A stretch of DNA of 64,000 bases, taken from contig NZ_CP115913.1 of the NCBI RefSeq assembly GCF_027938815.1, positions 1,026,001 through 1,090,000 of the forward strand, read 5' to 3'. This document shows, in pieces, positions 27,365-35,603 of this stretch. Every line of letters begins with the position of its first letter. Position 1 is the first letter of the stretch. The position numbers and the translations under genes were made by a program. Under the pieces are notes generated by a model that searched no databases, had not been told where the DNA came from, and was given only the letters and a program-made list of their open reading frames with translations. Origin of the DNA: Oceanirhabdus sp. W0125-5. Its GTDB lineage: Bacteria > Bacillota > Clostridia > Clostridiales > Clostridiaceae.

Positions 27365-27412
27365 ATGGCTTCTTCACAACCTATTATTAGACAAATAAGA
27401 TGCTTGGTGTAA
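27365..27412 (+). other. Strong ribosome site and 15-codon reading frame
   Basis: AAGGAGGG is followed 5 nt later by an ATG that opens a 15-codon frame (MASSQPIIRQIRCLV) overlapping the next gene in another frame. It is either a leader peptide coupling translation to the TPR gene or the head of a gene whose body was replaced. Confidence 0.35.
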
Positions 27413-27849
27413 TAATTAAACTAATGGTTTTCAGCTTAATTTCATATGTTTTTAGCTTTTTTCAAGTAGATGAGCCGGTTTTTTATGGTGCTATAATTTA
27501 TTTTGTATTAATTGTATTATTAAAGAGAACTATACCTAGATATCATAGAAAGGGAATTAAATACTTTAAAAATAAAAAATATGATTTAGCAATAAAAGAA
27601 TTCAAAAAAAGCTATGCTTTTTTTAAAACTTTCAATTGGATTGATAAATATCGAATAATTGTTTTGCTTTCTTCAAGTAGAATTTCCTATTCTGAAATGG
27701 CTTTAATTAATATGGCTTATTGTTATAGTCAGATAGGTGAAGGAAACAAGTCTAAAGAACTATATGAAAATGTATTACAGGAATTTCCTAATAGTGAGAT
27801 AGCTTTATCAGCATTAAAAATATATGAATCAGCAAAAAAAATTAATTAG
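27400..27849 (+). CDS. Membrane-anchored TPR-like protein
   Basis: A 149-residue protein with two hydrophobic N-terminal segments (about 3-22 and 27-43) and TPR-like helices (KGIKYFKNKKYDLAIKEFKKSYAFF, MALINMAYCYSQIGEGNKSKELYENVL). It has no ribosome site of its own, since the strong one belongs to the 15-codon frame overlapping its start. It may be a second immunity gene of cassette B or the remnant of a swap. Function unknown. Confidence 0.5.
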   Translation: MLGVIIKLMVFSLISYVFSFFQVDEPVFYGAIIYFVLIVLLKRTIPRYHRKGIKYFKNKKYDLAIKEFKKSYAFFKTFNWIDKYRIIVLLSSSRISYSEMALINMAYCYSQIGEGNKSKELYENVLQEFPNSEIALSALKIYESAKKIN

Positions 27850-28008
27850 AATTTATGGAAATTTCTTTAGGTAATCATTATGTAAAACCAAAAGCCCTTT
27901 TGATATGTAGTTTAAGGTAAATCATTACAAAAGGTACATTTGAACTTATGAATATATTATAATAATGCCTATGATTGATGGATGATTATTGCTAGTGATA
28001 GGAACATA

Positions 28009-28049
28009 AATAGACATTTAGTCGATTTACGGCTAAGTGTCTATTTTCA
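28009..28049 (+). terminator. Terminator after cassette B
   Basis: Thirteen-pair stem with one T-G pair (aatagacatttag with ctaagtgtctatt) and a short T tail. The stretch 27850-28200 around it holds no gene. Confidence 0.75.
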
Positions 28050-28200
28050 AGGTTTTAAAGCTTAGTGGAGTGATCTGAGTAAAATAGACACGAGAAAAGT
28101 ACGATTTTCTTTAATATTCATAGTAATACTGGTTACTTATATTCATTTATAAATAATCACTTTTATGTATTATTATGTAATTAATTTAGTTCAGAAAGCC

Positions 28201-28354
28201 AAAGTTTTGAGCCGAAAGGCAAGGACTTCAGAGTGTTATATGGATATATGAAAATTATTGTAGGGTGGAATAGGTTTAATAAGATGTAAAATTTCTCGGA
28301 GAGAAATCACAATCATTATACATTATCCATTATCAATTATACATTAAATGAAGT
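28201..28354 (+). repeat. RHS-cassette header repeat H3
   Basis: Core of the header family with both conserved hairpins, ending in cattatacattatccatt units and attaaatgaagtgg, a slightly changed form of the usual junction. It joins the RHS gene at the point equal to residue 2203, further downstream than H1, H2 and H4. Confidence 0.82.
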
Positions 28355-29272
28355 GGACATGGTGATATAGTTCAGTTAACAGATGAAAATGGTAATGTTA
28401 TAAAGAACTATAAGTACGATACATTTGGTAATGAACTGAATATTGATTCAAATGATACAAACCCATTTAGGTATGGTGGAGAGTATTTTGATAGTGAAAC
28501 CGGATTATACTACCTGAGAGCAAGATATTATGATCCAAAGATAGGAAGGTTTACTACAGAGGATAGTTATTGGGGAAAAGAGAATGATCCATTAAGTCTA
28601 AATCTTTATACTTATTGTACGAATAATCCTATTATGTATGTGGATCCGAGTGGGCATTAGGTAAATAAGACCAATAATTCCGATTTTTGGGGTACTCTTT
28701 CTGGTGGAATAGGTACATATGGTGGAACTGGTCAAGTATCACTTCCTCAAAGTCGAGGACTATTTAATGGATTAATGGGGATATTTGAGGCTGTAGGAGA
28801 AACTGCCAGATTTGTCATACCAGCATTTAGAGCTCTGGAGAATATGCATTATGCAAAGAAGAAGGAATCTTCAAAGAAAAAGAAGAAAAAAAAAGAGTTC
28901 TAATCCTCCTATTGATGATGGTTTAACGGATCAAGGTAAGCGTTTAGATGAAGATTATGAAAATAATGATCAATGGCCAAGTGATCCAGGAAGGATGGTT
29001 CTAACCGTGGTAAAATAAAGCAAAAATTGGATGAGTTATTTGGTGTAAAAGGAAGGTCAATAGCGGATGGTAAAAATACTAAAGGACGAAAAGCTGTCGA
29101 ATGGACCTTGCTAGATAGAACCAAAATAAAATGGGAAGGGCACCCTTATGATAATAAGACAGTTAATGATCGGGTACACGTTAACAGACATTGGCATATC
29201 AGAAGACCAGGTGCTTCAGACTATGATAAAGGGTTCCCACCCAATATACCTTGGGAGAAATTATTTAATTAG
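28355..29272 (+). pseudogene. Orphan RHS cassette C, broken by an amber stop and two frameshifts
   Basis: RHS core of 101 codons, ending DPSGH followed at once by TAG (28658-28660). The same frame then continues as a toxin tip (FWGTLSGGIGTYGG...) to an A9 run at 28886-28894, where the frame shifts (SNPPIDDGLTDQGK...). A second shift near 28993 leads to KLDELFGVKGRSIADG... and the end RVHVNRHWHIRRPG...NIPWEKLF. Restoring the stop and two single bases gives a tip of about 205 residues. I do not recognise the final domain; its His-rich HVNRHWHI motif suggests a metal or catalytic site. A leucine-rich repeat gene follows. Confidence 0.7.
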
Positions 29273-29311
29273 TTAGTTAAAAAGCATATTTTGTAAAAGA
29301 GGGGTTTAAAG

Positions 29312-30635
29312 ATGAAAGTAAAATTCTACGATCATACTATGGAGGCAGCTGTAAGAAAAGAAATAAATAAACCACATGGAGATATAACGATTACTGAATT
29401 AGAAAGTGTTAAAGAGCTATATGTTGCCCATTTTTCAGATCAAGGGTCCTTATCTAGCATAGATTTATTACAGTATTGTACTAATTTAAAGAAATTATCT
29501 TTATTAGAGACAGGTATAAGGGATATTTCAATATTAAGTAAATTAAAAAAACTTGAATATTTAGATTTACAGGATAATTCCATTGAAGATTTAGAACCTT
29601 TAAATTGTTTAAATAATTTAGTATATTTAGATTTGAGTTATAATCCTGTAACTGATATGAACCCAATAGGAAATTTAAACAAAGTAAAATACTTAAATTT
29701 ATATGAAACTAAGGTAGTAGAAATAAAATTAGATGGTTTTCTAGAACTGGAATTTTTTGGGATTTCCTTGTGAGTATGAAGATTTTGATATAATAAATAA
29801 TTATCCAAAGATTTCAGCCATAATGTTGCCAGCATTTATGAGTGACTTATCCATTATAAATAAAATAAAAAATAAAAATCAAATTAGAGAGTTGCATATA
29901 TATAACAATAAAATTCATGATTTGAAATTTATAAAGGATTTTGAGAATTTGGAGAAATTAAAGTTATTTGCAGATGGGATTAATGATGTAAGTTATTTAA
30001 AGAATTTAACTAAATTAAAGGAATTAGATTTGGAAACTAATGAAATTACTGATATTACACCACTTTCCAACCTTAGAAATTTAGAAAAATTATCATTAGA
30101 CTCAAATATACTTAAAGATACATCTCCATTAAAACAACTTAAAAATTTAATCTATTTAAACCTATCAGCATGTGGGATTAAAGACTTACAATCAATTAGT
30201 AACTTATATCATATCCAAGAACTTGATTTATCACATAATGAGCTAGAAAATATTGAGTGTTTAATTGAGTTAAATAATTTGGTAGAGCTTAATTTATCAC
30301 ACAATCAGATAGAAGGTATCGAATGTTTAAGTGGATTAAAAAATTTAGTGGAGCTTGACTTATCATATAATGAGTTAGAAGATATTGAAAGTTTAAGTGA
30401 ATTGAAAAAGTTAGAGAAGCTTGATTTATTTTATAATCAAATAGAAGATATTCAATGTTTAAGTGGATTAAAAAATTTAGTAGAGTTATGTCTATCATAT
30501 AATATGATTGATGATATTAATCCTATAAAAAAAATAAAGAATTTAAAGATGTTAAGCATATTCCATAATGAAGATATTGATGTAGATGAGTTAGAAAACA
30601 TGAAATTTGAGACAGGTATGGATATATTTTATTAA
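29312..30635 (+). pseudogene. Leucine-rich repeat immunity-like gene split by a T6 run
   Basis: Two frames, 29312-29773 and 29757-30635, form one leucine-rich repeat protein of about 440 residues if the T6 run at 29753-29758 loses one T. Repeats follow L-x-x-L-x-L-x-x-N-x-[IL]-x-[DN]-[IL] at a 22-residue period (KKLEYLDLQDNSIEDLEPL, KLKELDLETNEITDITPL, NLVELDLSYNELEDIESL). It follows cassette C with AAGAGGGG before its ATG. The position suggests an immunity protein that binds the tip. The break could be a real frameshift, a slip-prone switch, or a sequencing error in the homopolymer. Confidence 0.75.
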
Positions 30636-30656
30636 TATAAATTAGTATCAGAAAAA

Positions 30657-30694
30657 GACTAACATAGGAAATAAATTCCTGTGTTAGTCTTTTT
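30657..30694 (+). terminator. Terminator after cassette C
   Basis: Perfect 14-bp stem (gactaacataggaa with ttcctgtgttagtc), 5-nt loop, T5 tail. It is a close copy of the hairpin at 22163. Confidence 0.88.
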
Positions 30695-30938
30695 AAAATA
30701 ATACAACTGAAAGCGCCAAAGCGACTTTAATGCGAAGCTTTGATGTATTAGTAGTTAGTATAATTTTAAAACAAAGTATAAGAGGAGCAAAAACTAAGAA
30801 AAGTTTCTAGCCGAAAGGCAAGGACTTCAGAGTATATAAAGGAGATATGAAATTTATGTAGGATGGAATAGGTTTAATAACATGTAAAATTTCTCGGAGA
30901 GAAATCACAATCATTCTCAATTCTCAATTCTCAATTAA
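30695..30938 (+). repeat. RHS-cassette header repeat H4
   Basis: Close copy of H1 over its whole length, including the outer part. The core starts with ctagccgaaaggcaagg in place of gagccgaaaggc. It ends in ttctcaattctcaatt and aagcgaagcgtgg and joins RHS sequence at the same point as H2. Confidence 0.85.
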
Positions 30939-32102
30939 GCGAAGCGTGGAAGTGATGGTTTAAGAATAACTAAAACAATTAATGGAAAAACAACAAACCA
31001 AATTTGGGATGGACAAAGTATTGTTGCAGAAACAGATTCATCAAACAACATAATATCAGAATACATCAGAGGAATTAACCTAATTGCCGTAGAAAAAGAT
31101 AATAAGAAAATATTCTATTTATACAACGGGCATGGTGATGTAATACAGCTAACAGATGAAAATGGTAATGTTATAAAGAACTATAAGTACGATGCATTTG
31201 GAAACGAATTAAGTATTGATTCAAATGATACAAACCCATTTAGGTATGGTGGAGAGTATTTTGATAGTGAAACCGGATTATACTACCTGAGAGCAAGATA
31301 TTATGATCCAAAGATAGGAAGGTTTACAACAGAGGATAGTTATTGGGGAAAAGATGCAGATCCATTGAGCTTGAATTTGTATACTTATTGTCATAACAAC
31401 CCAATAATATATGTTGATCCGTCTGGAAACTTTCCATCGCTATCTGAACTTTTACACAGGTCAGATAAGTTTGTAAATGATAAGCTTGAATCATTGTCTT
31501 CTTTTGTTAGAGAGAAAACAGATTACAAGAATTTCTCCGTTGACACTGCTGATATAGGAGGATTTTTCTTGCAGATGGATGTAGATAATGATGGCGTTTA
31601 CCACGCAAGCTTTGATTGTTGGCAGCAATATTTTGGTTATAATGATTCGTACGACTTAGCATTTGATTTAGGCTCAAGTATGGATAAAGCTAAATTTCAG
31701 TTTGAATATAAAGGACAGGATTTAATTTTTTGGGCATGGAAAGGTGATTATATAAATTTAGGAGCAGGTGCTGAGTTAGGAATATACAGAAGACTAGAAA
31801 TAATGGGTTTTTTAACACCTCACTGGCTTGTGGATCAAAGCTTAGCTTTACCCATGTCATTGACACTAAAGGACAATAATGAGAATACTATAATTGATTA
31901 CAATCCTAAAGAGAATCAATGGTGGATAACAGGTTTTAATCCGAAATTTAAGGATGTTTAGGCAAGGAACTTGACAGCTATTTATACTGTTGACTTTTCT
32001 AACAATAAAGATATGTATAATAATTTTTATGATACATGGAACGATGATAAAAGATGGAAATTTAATAAAAAAACATATTCAGCGACATTCACTTTTAAAT
32101 AA
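30939..32102 (+). pseudogene. Orphan RHS cassette D: RHS core with second DUF4474 tip, amber stop
   Basis: Open frame without start codon that joins the header at the same point as cassette B and matches the main RHS gene up to DPSG. The tip is a close copy of the DUF4474 tip of cassette A (SFDCWQQYFGYND, FWAWKGDYINLGAG, WWITGFNP). A TAG at 31959-31961 interrupts it where cassette A reads DIQASN. The same frame then continues as ARNLTAIYTVDF... to the natural stop at 32100. So this copy has lost its last 46 codons, by one codon deletion plus a stop. Its DUF5104 partner gene is intact. Confidence 0.78.
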
Positions 32103-32116
32103 AAGAGGTGGTATAA

Positions 32117-32668
32117 GTGATTAAGAAAATTATATTTTTATTATTTCTTTCAAGTGCTTTTGTATTTTCATCATGTTCTTTTGGTAGTGGAAGAAGGCTT
32201 GTTAGTAGTGAAGATAAAAAAGCAGATGCGAGAATAGAACAAATACTTGAAGCAATTAAAGCTAAAGATGAAGGAGCAATCAAAGCATTATTTTCCAAAC
32301 AAGCATTGGTGGAAATCGATGATTTTGATTACGGAGTTGATTATTTATTTGATTTTTTTCAAGGTGATGTAGAATCTTGGAAAAGAGATAAGTGGTCTTC
32401 TGATGAATCAATAGAAAAAGGTAAAAAGTCTGTAATGCTTAGGTATTGGTATACAGTAAGTACAAATAAGGAAAAATACATGTTTTTCGTAATTGATTTT
32501 ACCGAAGACACCATAAATTCTAACAATGCTGGATTATATACATTACGTGTAATTAAAGCAGAAGATAGAGATACACAATTTACCTACTGGCAAGATATGA
32601 ACATAGCTGGAATTTATAAACCTAAGGATAACGAAAAAACTGGCACAACACCTGCAATAAACCCTTAA
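32117..32668 (+). CDS. DUF5104 lipoprotein, second copy
   Basis: A 183-residue lipoprotein with GTG start after AGAGGTGG; lipobox FSSC at Cys20. It is a diverged homologue of the lipoprotein at 23934 (DKKADARIEQILEAIKAKD, YLFDFFQGDVESW, NNAGLYTLRVIKAEDRD) with a different C-terminus (IAGIYKPKDNEKTG). It accompanies the second DUF4474 tip. The lipoproteins differ more than the tips do, which could reflect specificity or relaxed selection. Confidence 0.75.
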   Translation: MIKKIIFLLFLSSAFVFSSCSFGSGRRLVSSEDKKADARIEQILEAIKAKDEGAIKALFSKQALVEIDDFDYGVDYLFDFFQGDVESWKRDKWSSDESIEKGKKSVMLRYWYTVSTNKEKYMFFVIDFTEDTINSNNAGLYTLRVIKAEDRDTQFTYWQDMNIAGIYKPKDNEKTGTTPAINP

Positions 32669-32760
32669 TTTTAGAATGAATTGACTTACAGTGATTTCCT
32701 AGTATCTTGGAGGAGAAAACAAGATAATCAAGCATAAGCAATTAAGGAAAGATAAGTAAT

Positions 32761-32801
32761 GATAAAATTACCACTATAAGAAATAATGGTGGTAATTTAT
32801 C
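32761..32801 (+). terminator. Hairpin after cassette D
   Basis: Stem of 13 pairs with one bulged A (gataaaattaccac with gtggtaatttatc). The tail has few T, so termination is possible but weak. No gene is visible from 32669 to about 32957. Confidence 0.5.
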
Positions 32802-32956
32802 ATAAATAACAATGAAAAAAGCATATGCCAACCAAGAATAACATCAAATCTGGGATATTTTATGTTATAAAGGGAAAGGTTTAATGAAATAAAGTAATAT
32901 GTTAGGACCCTAGGGGGTTGTGAACAAAGTGATAGAGCAATAAAAAATATAAACCG

Positions 32957-33347
32957 TATAAATGGTTTCAAAAGAAAACAAAAGATGGAAAGTTACCTTG
33001 GTTTTTTAAGTTAGCTGGATTTAATAGGGATGAAAATGGAGTTTATCATGCTAGACAGAATTTATCATTGCAGAGTTTTAAATATTCAGGGTACAACGAT
33101 TTTTATGATTATGTGTTTGATTTAGCCTGTGATATGGATAAAGCTGATACAAACCCATTCAGATATGGTGGAGAGTATTTTGACAAAGAAGGAAGTTAGT
33201 AAAGGACTTTCTGTTTTGGGATATTTATTAACTGCCAAGAGTGTTATTGATGATATAGGCTATAGTGAATATGAATTAGAATATGTGATTGATTATGTAT
33301 TTGGACATTCACTAAGTGCAGAATCTAAAGAGGGGGGTAATAATTAA
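32957..33347 (+). pseudogene. Decayed cassette: DUF4474-RHS chimera and toxin tail
   Basis: A frame from about 32957 to the stop at 33197 reads as part of a DUF4474 domain (ENGVYHARQN, YSGYNDFYDYVFDLACDMDKA). It switches at about 33140-33146 into RHS core (DTNPFRYGGEYFDKE), the reverse of normal order, and then stops. In another frame KKEVSKGLSVLGYLLTAKSVIDDIGYSEYE...SKEGGNN runs to 33347 and looks like the end of a different toxin. This is the scar of recombination between cassettes. Confidence 0.65.
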
Positions 33348-33366
33348 ATATTATTATGCTAGAAAA

Positions 33367-33522
33367 ATGACACTTGAATTAATTCAAAGTGGAGATATAA
33401 ATTATACTTTTGAAAGAAAATGGTATGAACTATATAGTCATATGAATAGCTATGGTATTTCTAAGGATGGGATTGAAAAGTGTGAACAAATTAAGAAGGA
33501 ATTAGAAAATTTATTAGATTAA
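33367..33522 (+). CDS. Small acidic protein, possible immunity gene
   Basis: A frame of 51 residues from an ATG (MTLELIQSGDINYTFERKWYE...KKELENLLD). A good ribosome site (GAGGGGGG, near 33330) lies too far upstream for this ATG but at the right distance for an ATT or TTA-like codon near 33348, so the true start may be an unusual codon a few residues earlier. Unrecognised; it follows a toxin remnant and could be its immunity gene. Confidence 0.4.
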   Translation: MTLELIQSGDINYTFERKWYELYSHMNSYGISKDGIEKCEQIKKELENLLD

Positions 33523-33598
33523 TAAAATAAAATAAAATAAAATTAGTTTGAATATGAATTTACTTTCTCTTCGCTGATATAAAGGAGTGGATTTTAAA

Positions 33599-33748
33599 TT
33601 GGTGTTGTTGATTTTTATTGCTCTTCTGATACTTAATACAGGCGGATGGTTTAGATTATCAATGTCTGGATTTACAACTAGACAAATAATAATATTTTTA
33701 CTTATTACAAATATTATACTAGTGGTTTTAATTGTATTAAAAATATAA
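33599..33748 (+). CDS. Small two-helix membrane protein (49 residues)
   Basis: TTG start with AAAGGAGTGG 11 nt upstream. The product has two hydrophobic helices (VLLIFIALLIL and IIIFLLITNIILVVLIVLKI) around GGWFRLSMSGFTTRQ. Unknown function; in this array it could be a small immunity protein or the remains of one. Confidence 0.5.
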   Translation: MVLLIFIALLILNTGGWFRLSMSGFTTRQIIIFLLITNIILVVLIVLKI

Positions 33749-33817
33749 TATTTTTAGACTAGAGTAACAGTAAACTATCCAATAGAATAAAATAATAAAA
33801 TTGAGTTAAAGTTTAAT

Positions 33818-33856
33818 ACCAATCCGGGAAGTAAAATCCTTGGGTTGGTTTGTTTT
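33818..33856 (+). terminator. Terminator between decayed cassette and HINT cassette
   Basis: Stem accaatcc with gggttggt (one T-G pair), 17-nt loop with some inner pairing, tail tgtttt. No gene is visible from 33749 to 33989. Confidence 0.5.
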
Positions 33857-33989
33857 AAGGGTTAAAGTTTATAAGCGCAGATTCATAGGGGGAGTAGTTA
33901 GTAGCAAGTTCAATCGTGCCTTTTTCACTAAAAACCTCGGTGGATGTTAGCAAGGATATGAATTTCAATCATTTCCTAGGATTTCAGGG

Positions 33990-34646
33990 ATGATTATTTT
34001 TACATTTATTCAAAAATGGGTTAATATTTGTTTCACAGAAGAGACAGAGATTCTAACTGAAGAAGGAACAAAACAAATAAAAGATATAAAAGTAGGAGAT
34101 AAAGTATTCTCAAAGAATGAATTCACAGGAGAAAAAGCCTACAAAGAAGTAGTAAGACTCTTTAGAAACAAAGTATCTGAACTTGTAGTAATAAAAATAA
34201 ACGGAAAAACAATAAGGACAACAAGTGAGCATCCATTCTGGACAAAGAATAGAGGTTGGGTAGGTGCAAAAGAGTTAACAGAAGAAGATATATTAGAAGA
34301 TGCAGAAGAAAATGAAATATATCTTGAAAGTATAGAAATAAAACAATTTGATGAACCAATAAATGTTTATAATTTTGAGGTTAAGGACTTCCATACTTAT
34401 TATGTAAGTGAAGAGTTTGTGTTGGTGCATAATAAGTGTAAGGGTATAAAAAATCTTGCTGAAAATTGTTCTATTGACTCAAAGGTTCTAAAAGAATTAA
34501 AAAGAATGGGGCAAAAAGTAGGTGGCTTTTTTATAAATTTCATACCATATAAAGGAACTTATGATGGACTTGATAAGCTACTTACTAGTGAACCATGGGT
34601 TATTATTATAGATAAGGAGGATGTAGATGAGTATTACAAAAAATAA
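33990..34646 (+). pseudogene. Headless HINT-linked toxin module
   Basis: A frame of 218 residues containing a full HINT (Hedgehog/intein-type) pretoxin domain: Cys14 in NICFTEETEILTEEG, the block B TTSEHPFW with H81, VYNFEVKDFHTYYV, and the terminal VLVHN (H147, N148). In such toxins the HINT domain releases the C-terminal tip by self-cleavage after Asn. The tip here is only 70 residues (KCKGIKN...DVDEYYKK) and is unrecognised. No RHS core or ribosome site precedes the Met, so it is probably a detached module. The DNA of the HINT part is A-rich like the RHS core. Its end overlaps the next gene by 20 bp. Confidence 0.7.
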
Positions 34647-34983
34647 TGAAAAAGCAAAATGGTATAAAAATCCAATAATTCATTTTCCTTTATGGTTAAT
34701 ATTTGCTTTTAAGTTTGCTAATCATATAATGAAATTACCAGACAAAGAGTTATATTTTTCATTGGGGATATTTGTATTTGTTACGGGGATATGGGGAATT
34801 ATTTCAGATATGTTTTTTTTAAGAATACCATTCTTAGGAAAATTAATATATGAAAAGAAGTTTGTGATTCAATCGAATATAATATTAATGATTATAGGGA
34901 TTATTTTTTGTGTTATTGCAATTACTCTTGGAGGTATAGCAATTGCTAATAAATTTATAAAAGATTTAATGAATTTATTATAA
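34627..34983 (+). CDS. Membrane immunity protein for the HINT-linked toxin
   Basis: A 118-residue protein with three hydrophobic segments (about 18-36, 44-64 and 85-110). Its ATG and its ribosome site (AAGGAGG) lie inside the last codons of the toxin tip, so the two genes were coupled. A membrane immunity protein suggests that the tip acts at the membrane, or that it is met during entry; that is inference. Confidence 0.6.
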   Translation: MSITKNNEKAKWYKNPIIHFPLWLIFAFKFANHIMKLPDKELYFSLGIFVFVTGIWGIISDMFFLRIPFLGKLIYEKKFVIQSNIILMIIGIIFCVIAITLGGIAIANKFIKDLMNLL

Positions 34984-35134
34984 TTAATATAGCATACAAT
35001 AAATTTGTTAGAATTCAAGATAATATTATATTTGAGTTTAGTATAAAAATTGAAATATAGAAAACTAAGAGTAGAAAAATTTTATTTTTATGAATTACTA
35101 CTATAATCGATAGATAATATTTTAAACTGAGATT

Positions 35135-35173
35135 AAGACTAATACAGGAAAAACTTCTGTATTGGTCTTTTTC
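35135..35173 (+). terminator. Terminator after the HINT cassette
   Basis: Thirteen-pair stem (aagactaatacag with ctgtattggtctt), 9-nt loop, T-rich tail. Same family as the hairpins at 22163 and 30657. The stretch 34984-35134 holds no gene. Confidence 0.82.
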
Positions 35174-35389
35174 TTAAAGGTATAAAAGCAAAGCTTTTTA
35201 GGAATAGTAGTCAGTAAAACTTATAACGAAAGTAGCGGATAATAGAGAACACAAGAAACTTTTCTAGCCGAAAGGCAAGGACTTCAGAGTATATAAAGGA
35301 GATATGAAATTTATGTAGGATGGAATAGGTTTAATAAGATGTAAAATTTCTCGGAGAGAAATCACAATCATTCTCAATTAAGCGAAGCA
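35174..35389 (+). repeat. RHS-cassette header repeat H5, end of the island
   Basis: The header core starts near 35257 (tttctagccgaaaggcaagg) with both conserved hairpins and the aagcgaagcatgg junction, but no RHS sequence follows. Its tandem-unit tail is the shortest of the five (a single ttctcaatt). It marks the downstream edge of the toxin island. From 35390 to 35603 there is only AT-rich sequence with a promoter-like tataat before the next gene. Confidence 0.82.
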
Positions 35390-35603
35390 TGGAAAATTTT
35401 CCTCAAGCAGAAATAAGCATAGTAAGAACCTGATATTTTATATTCCATAATTCATGAAATATTTATTATGTTTCATTACTTTATATAAATAATTTGTTAC
35501 TACGAAACAACTAACATTGTATATTTACATAAAAATACTATAAAGTAAAAATGTGATATAATAATAAAGTTAAAACAAATTATATATGAAAGTGAGGAAA
35601 ACA

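Noticed and set aside
33316..33522. GTG at 33316 as start of the small protein
   Set aside because: It lies inside the preceding toxin-tail frame and before the only good ribosome site.
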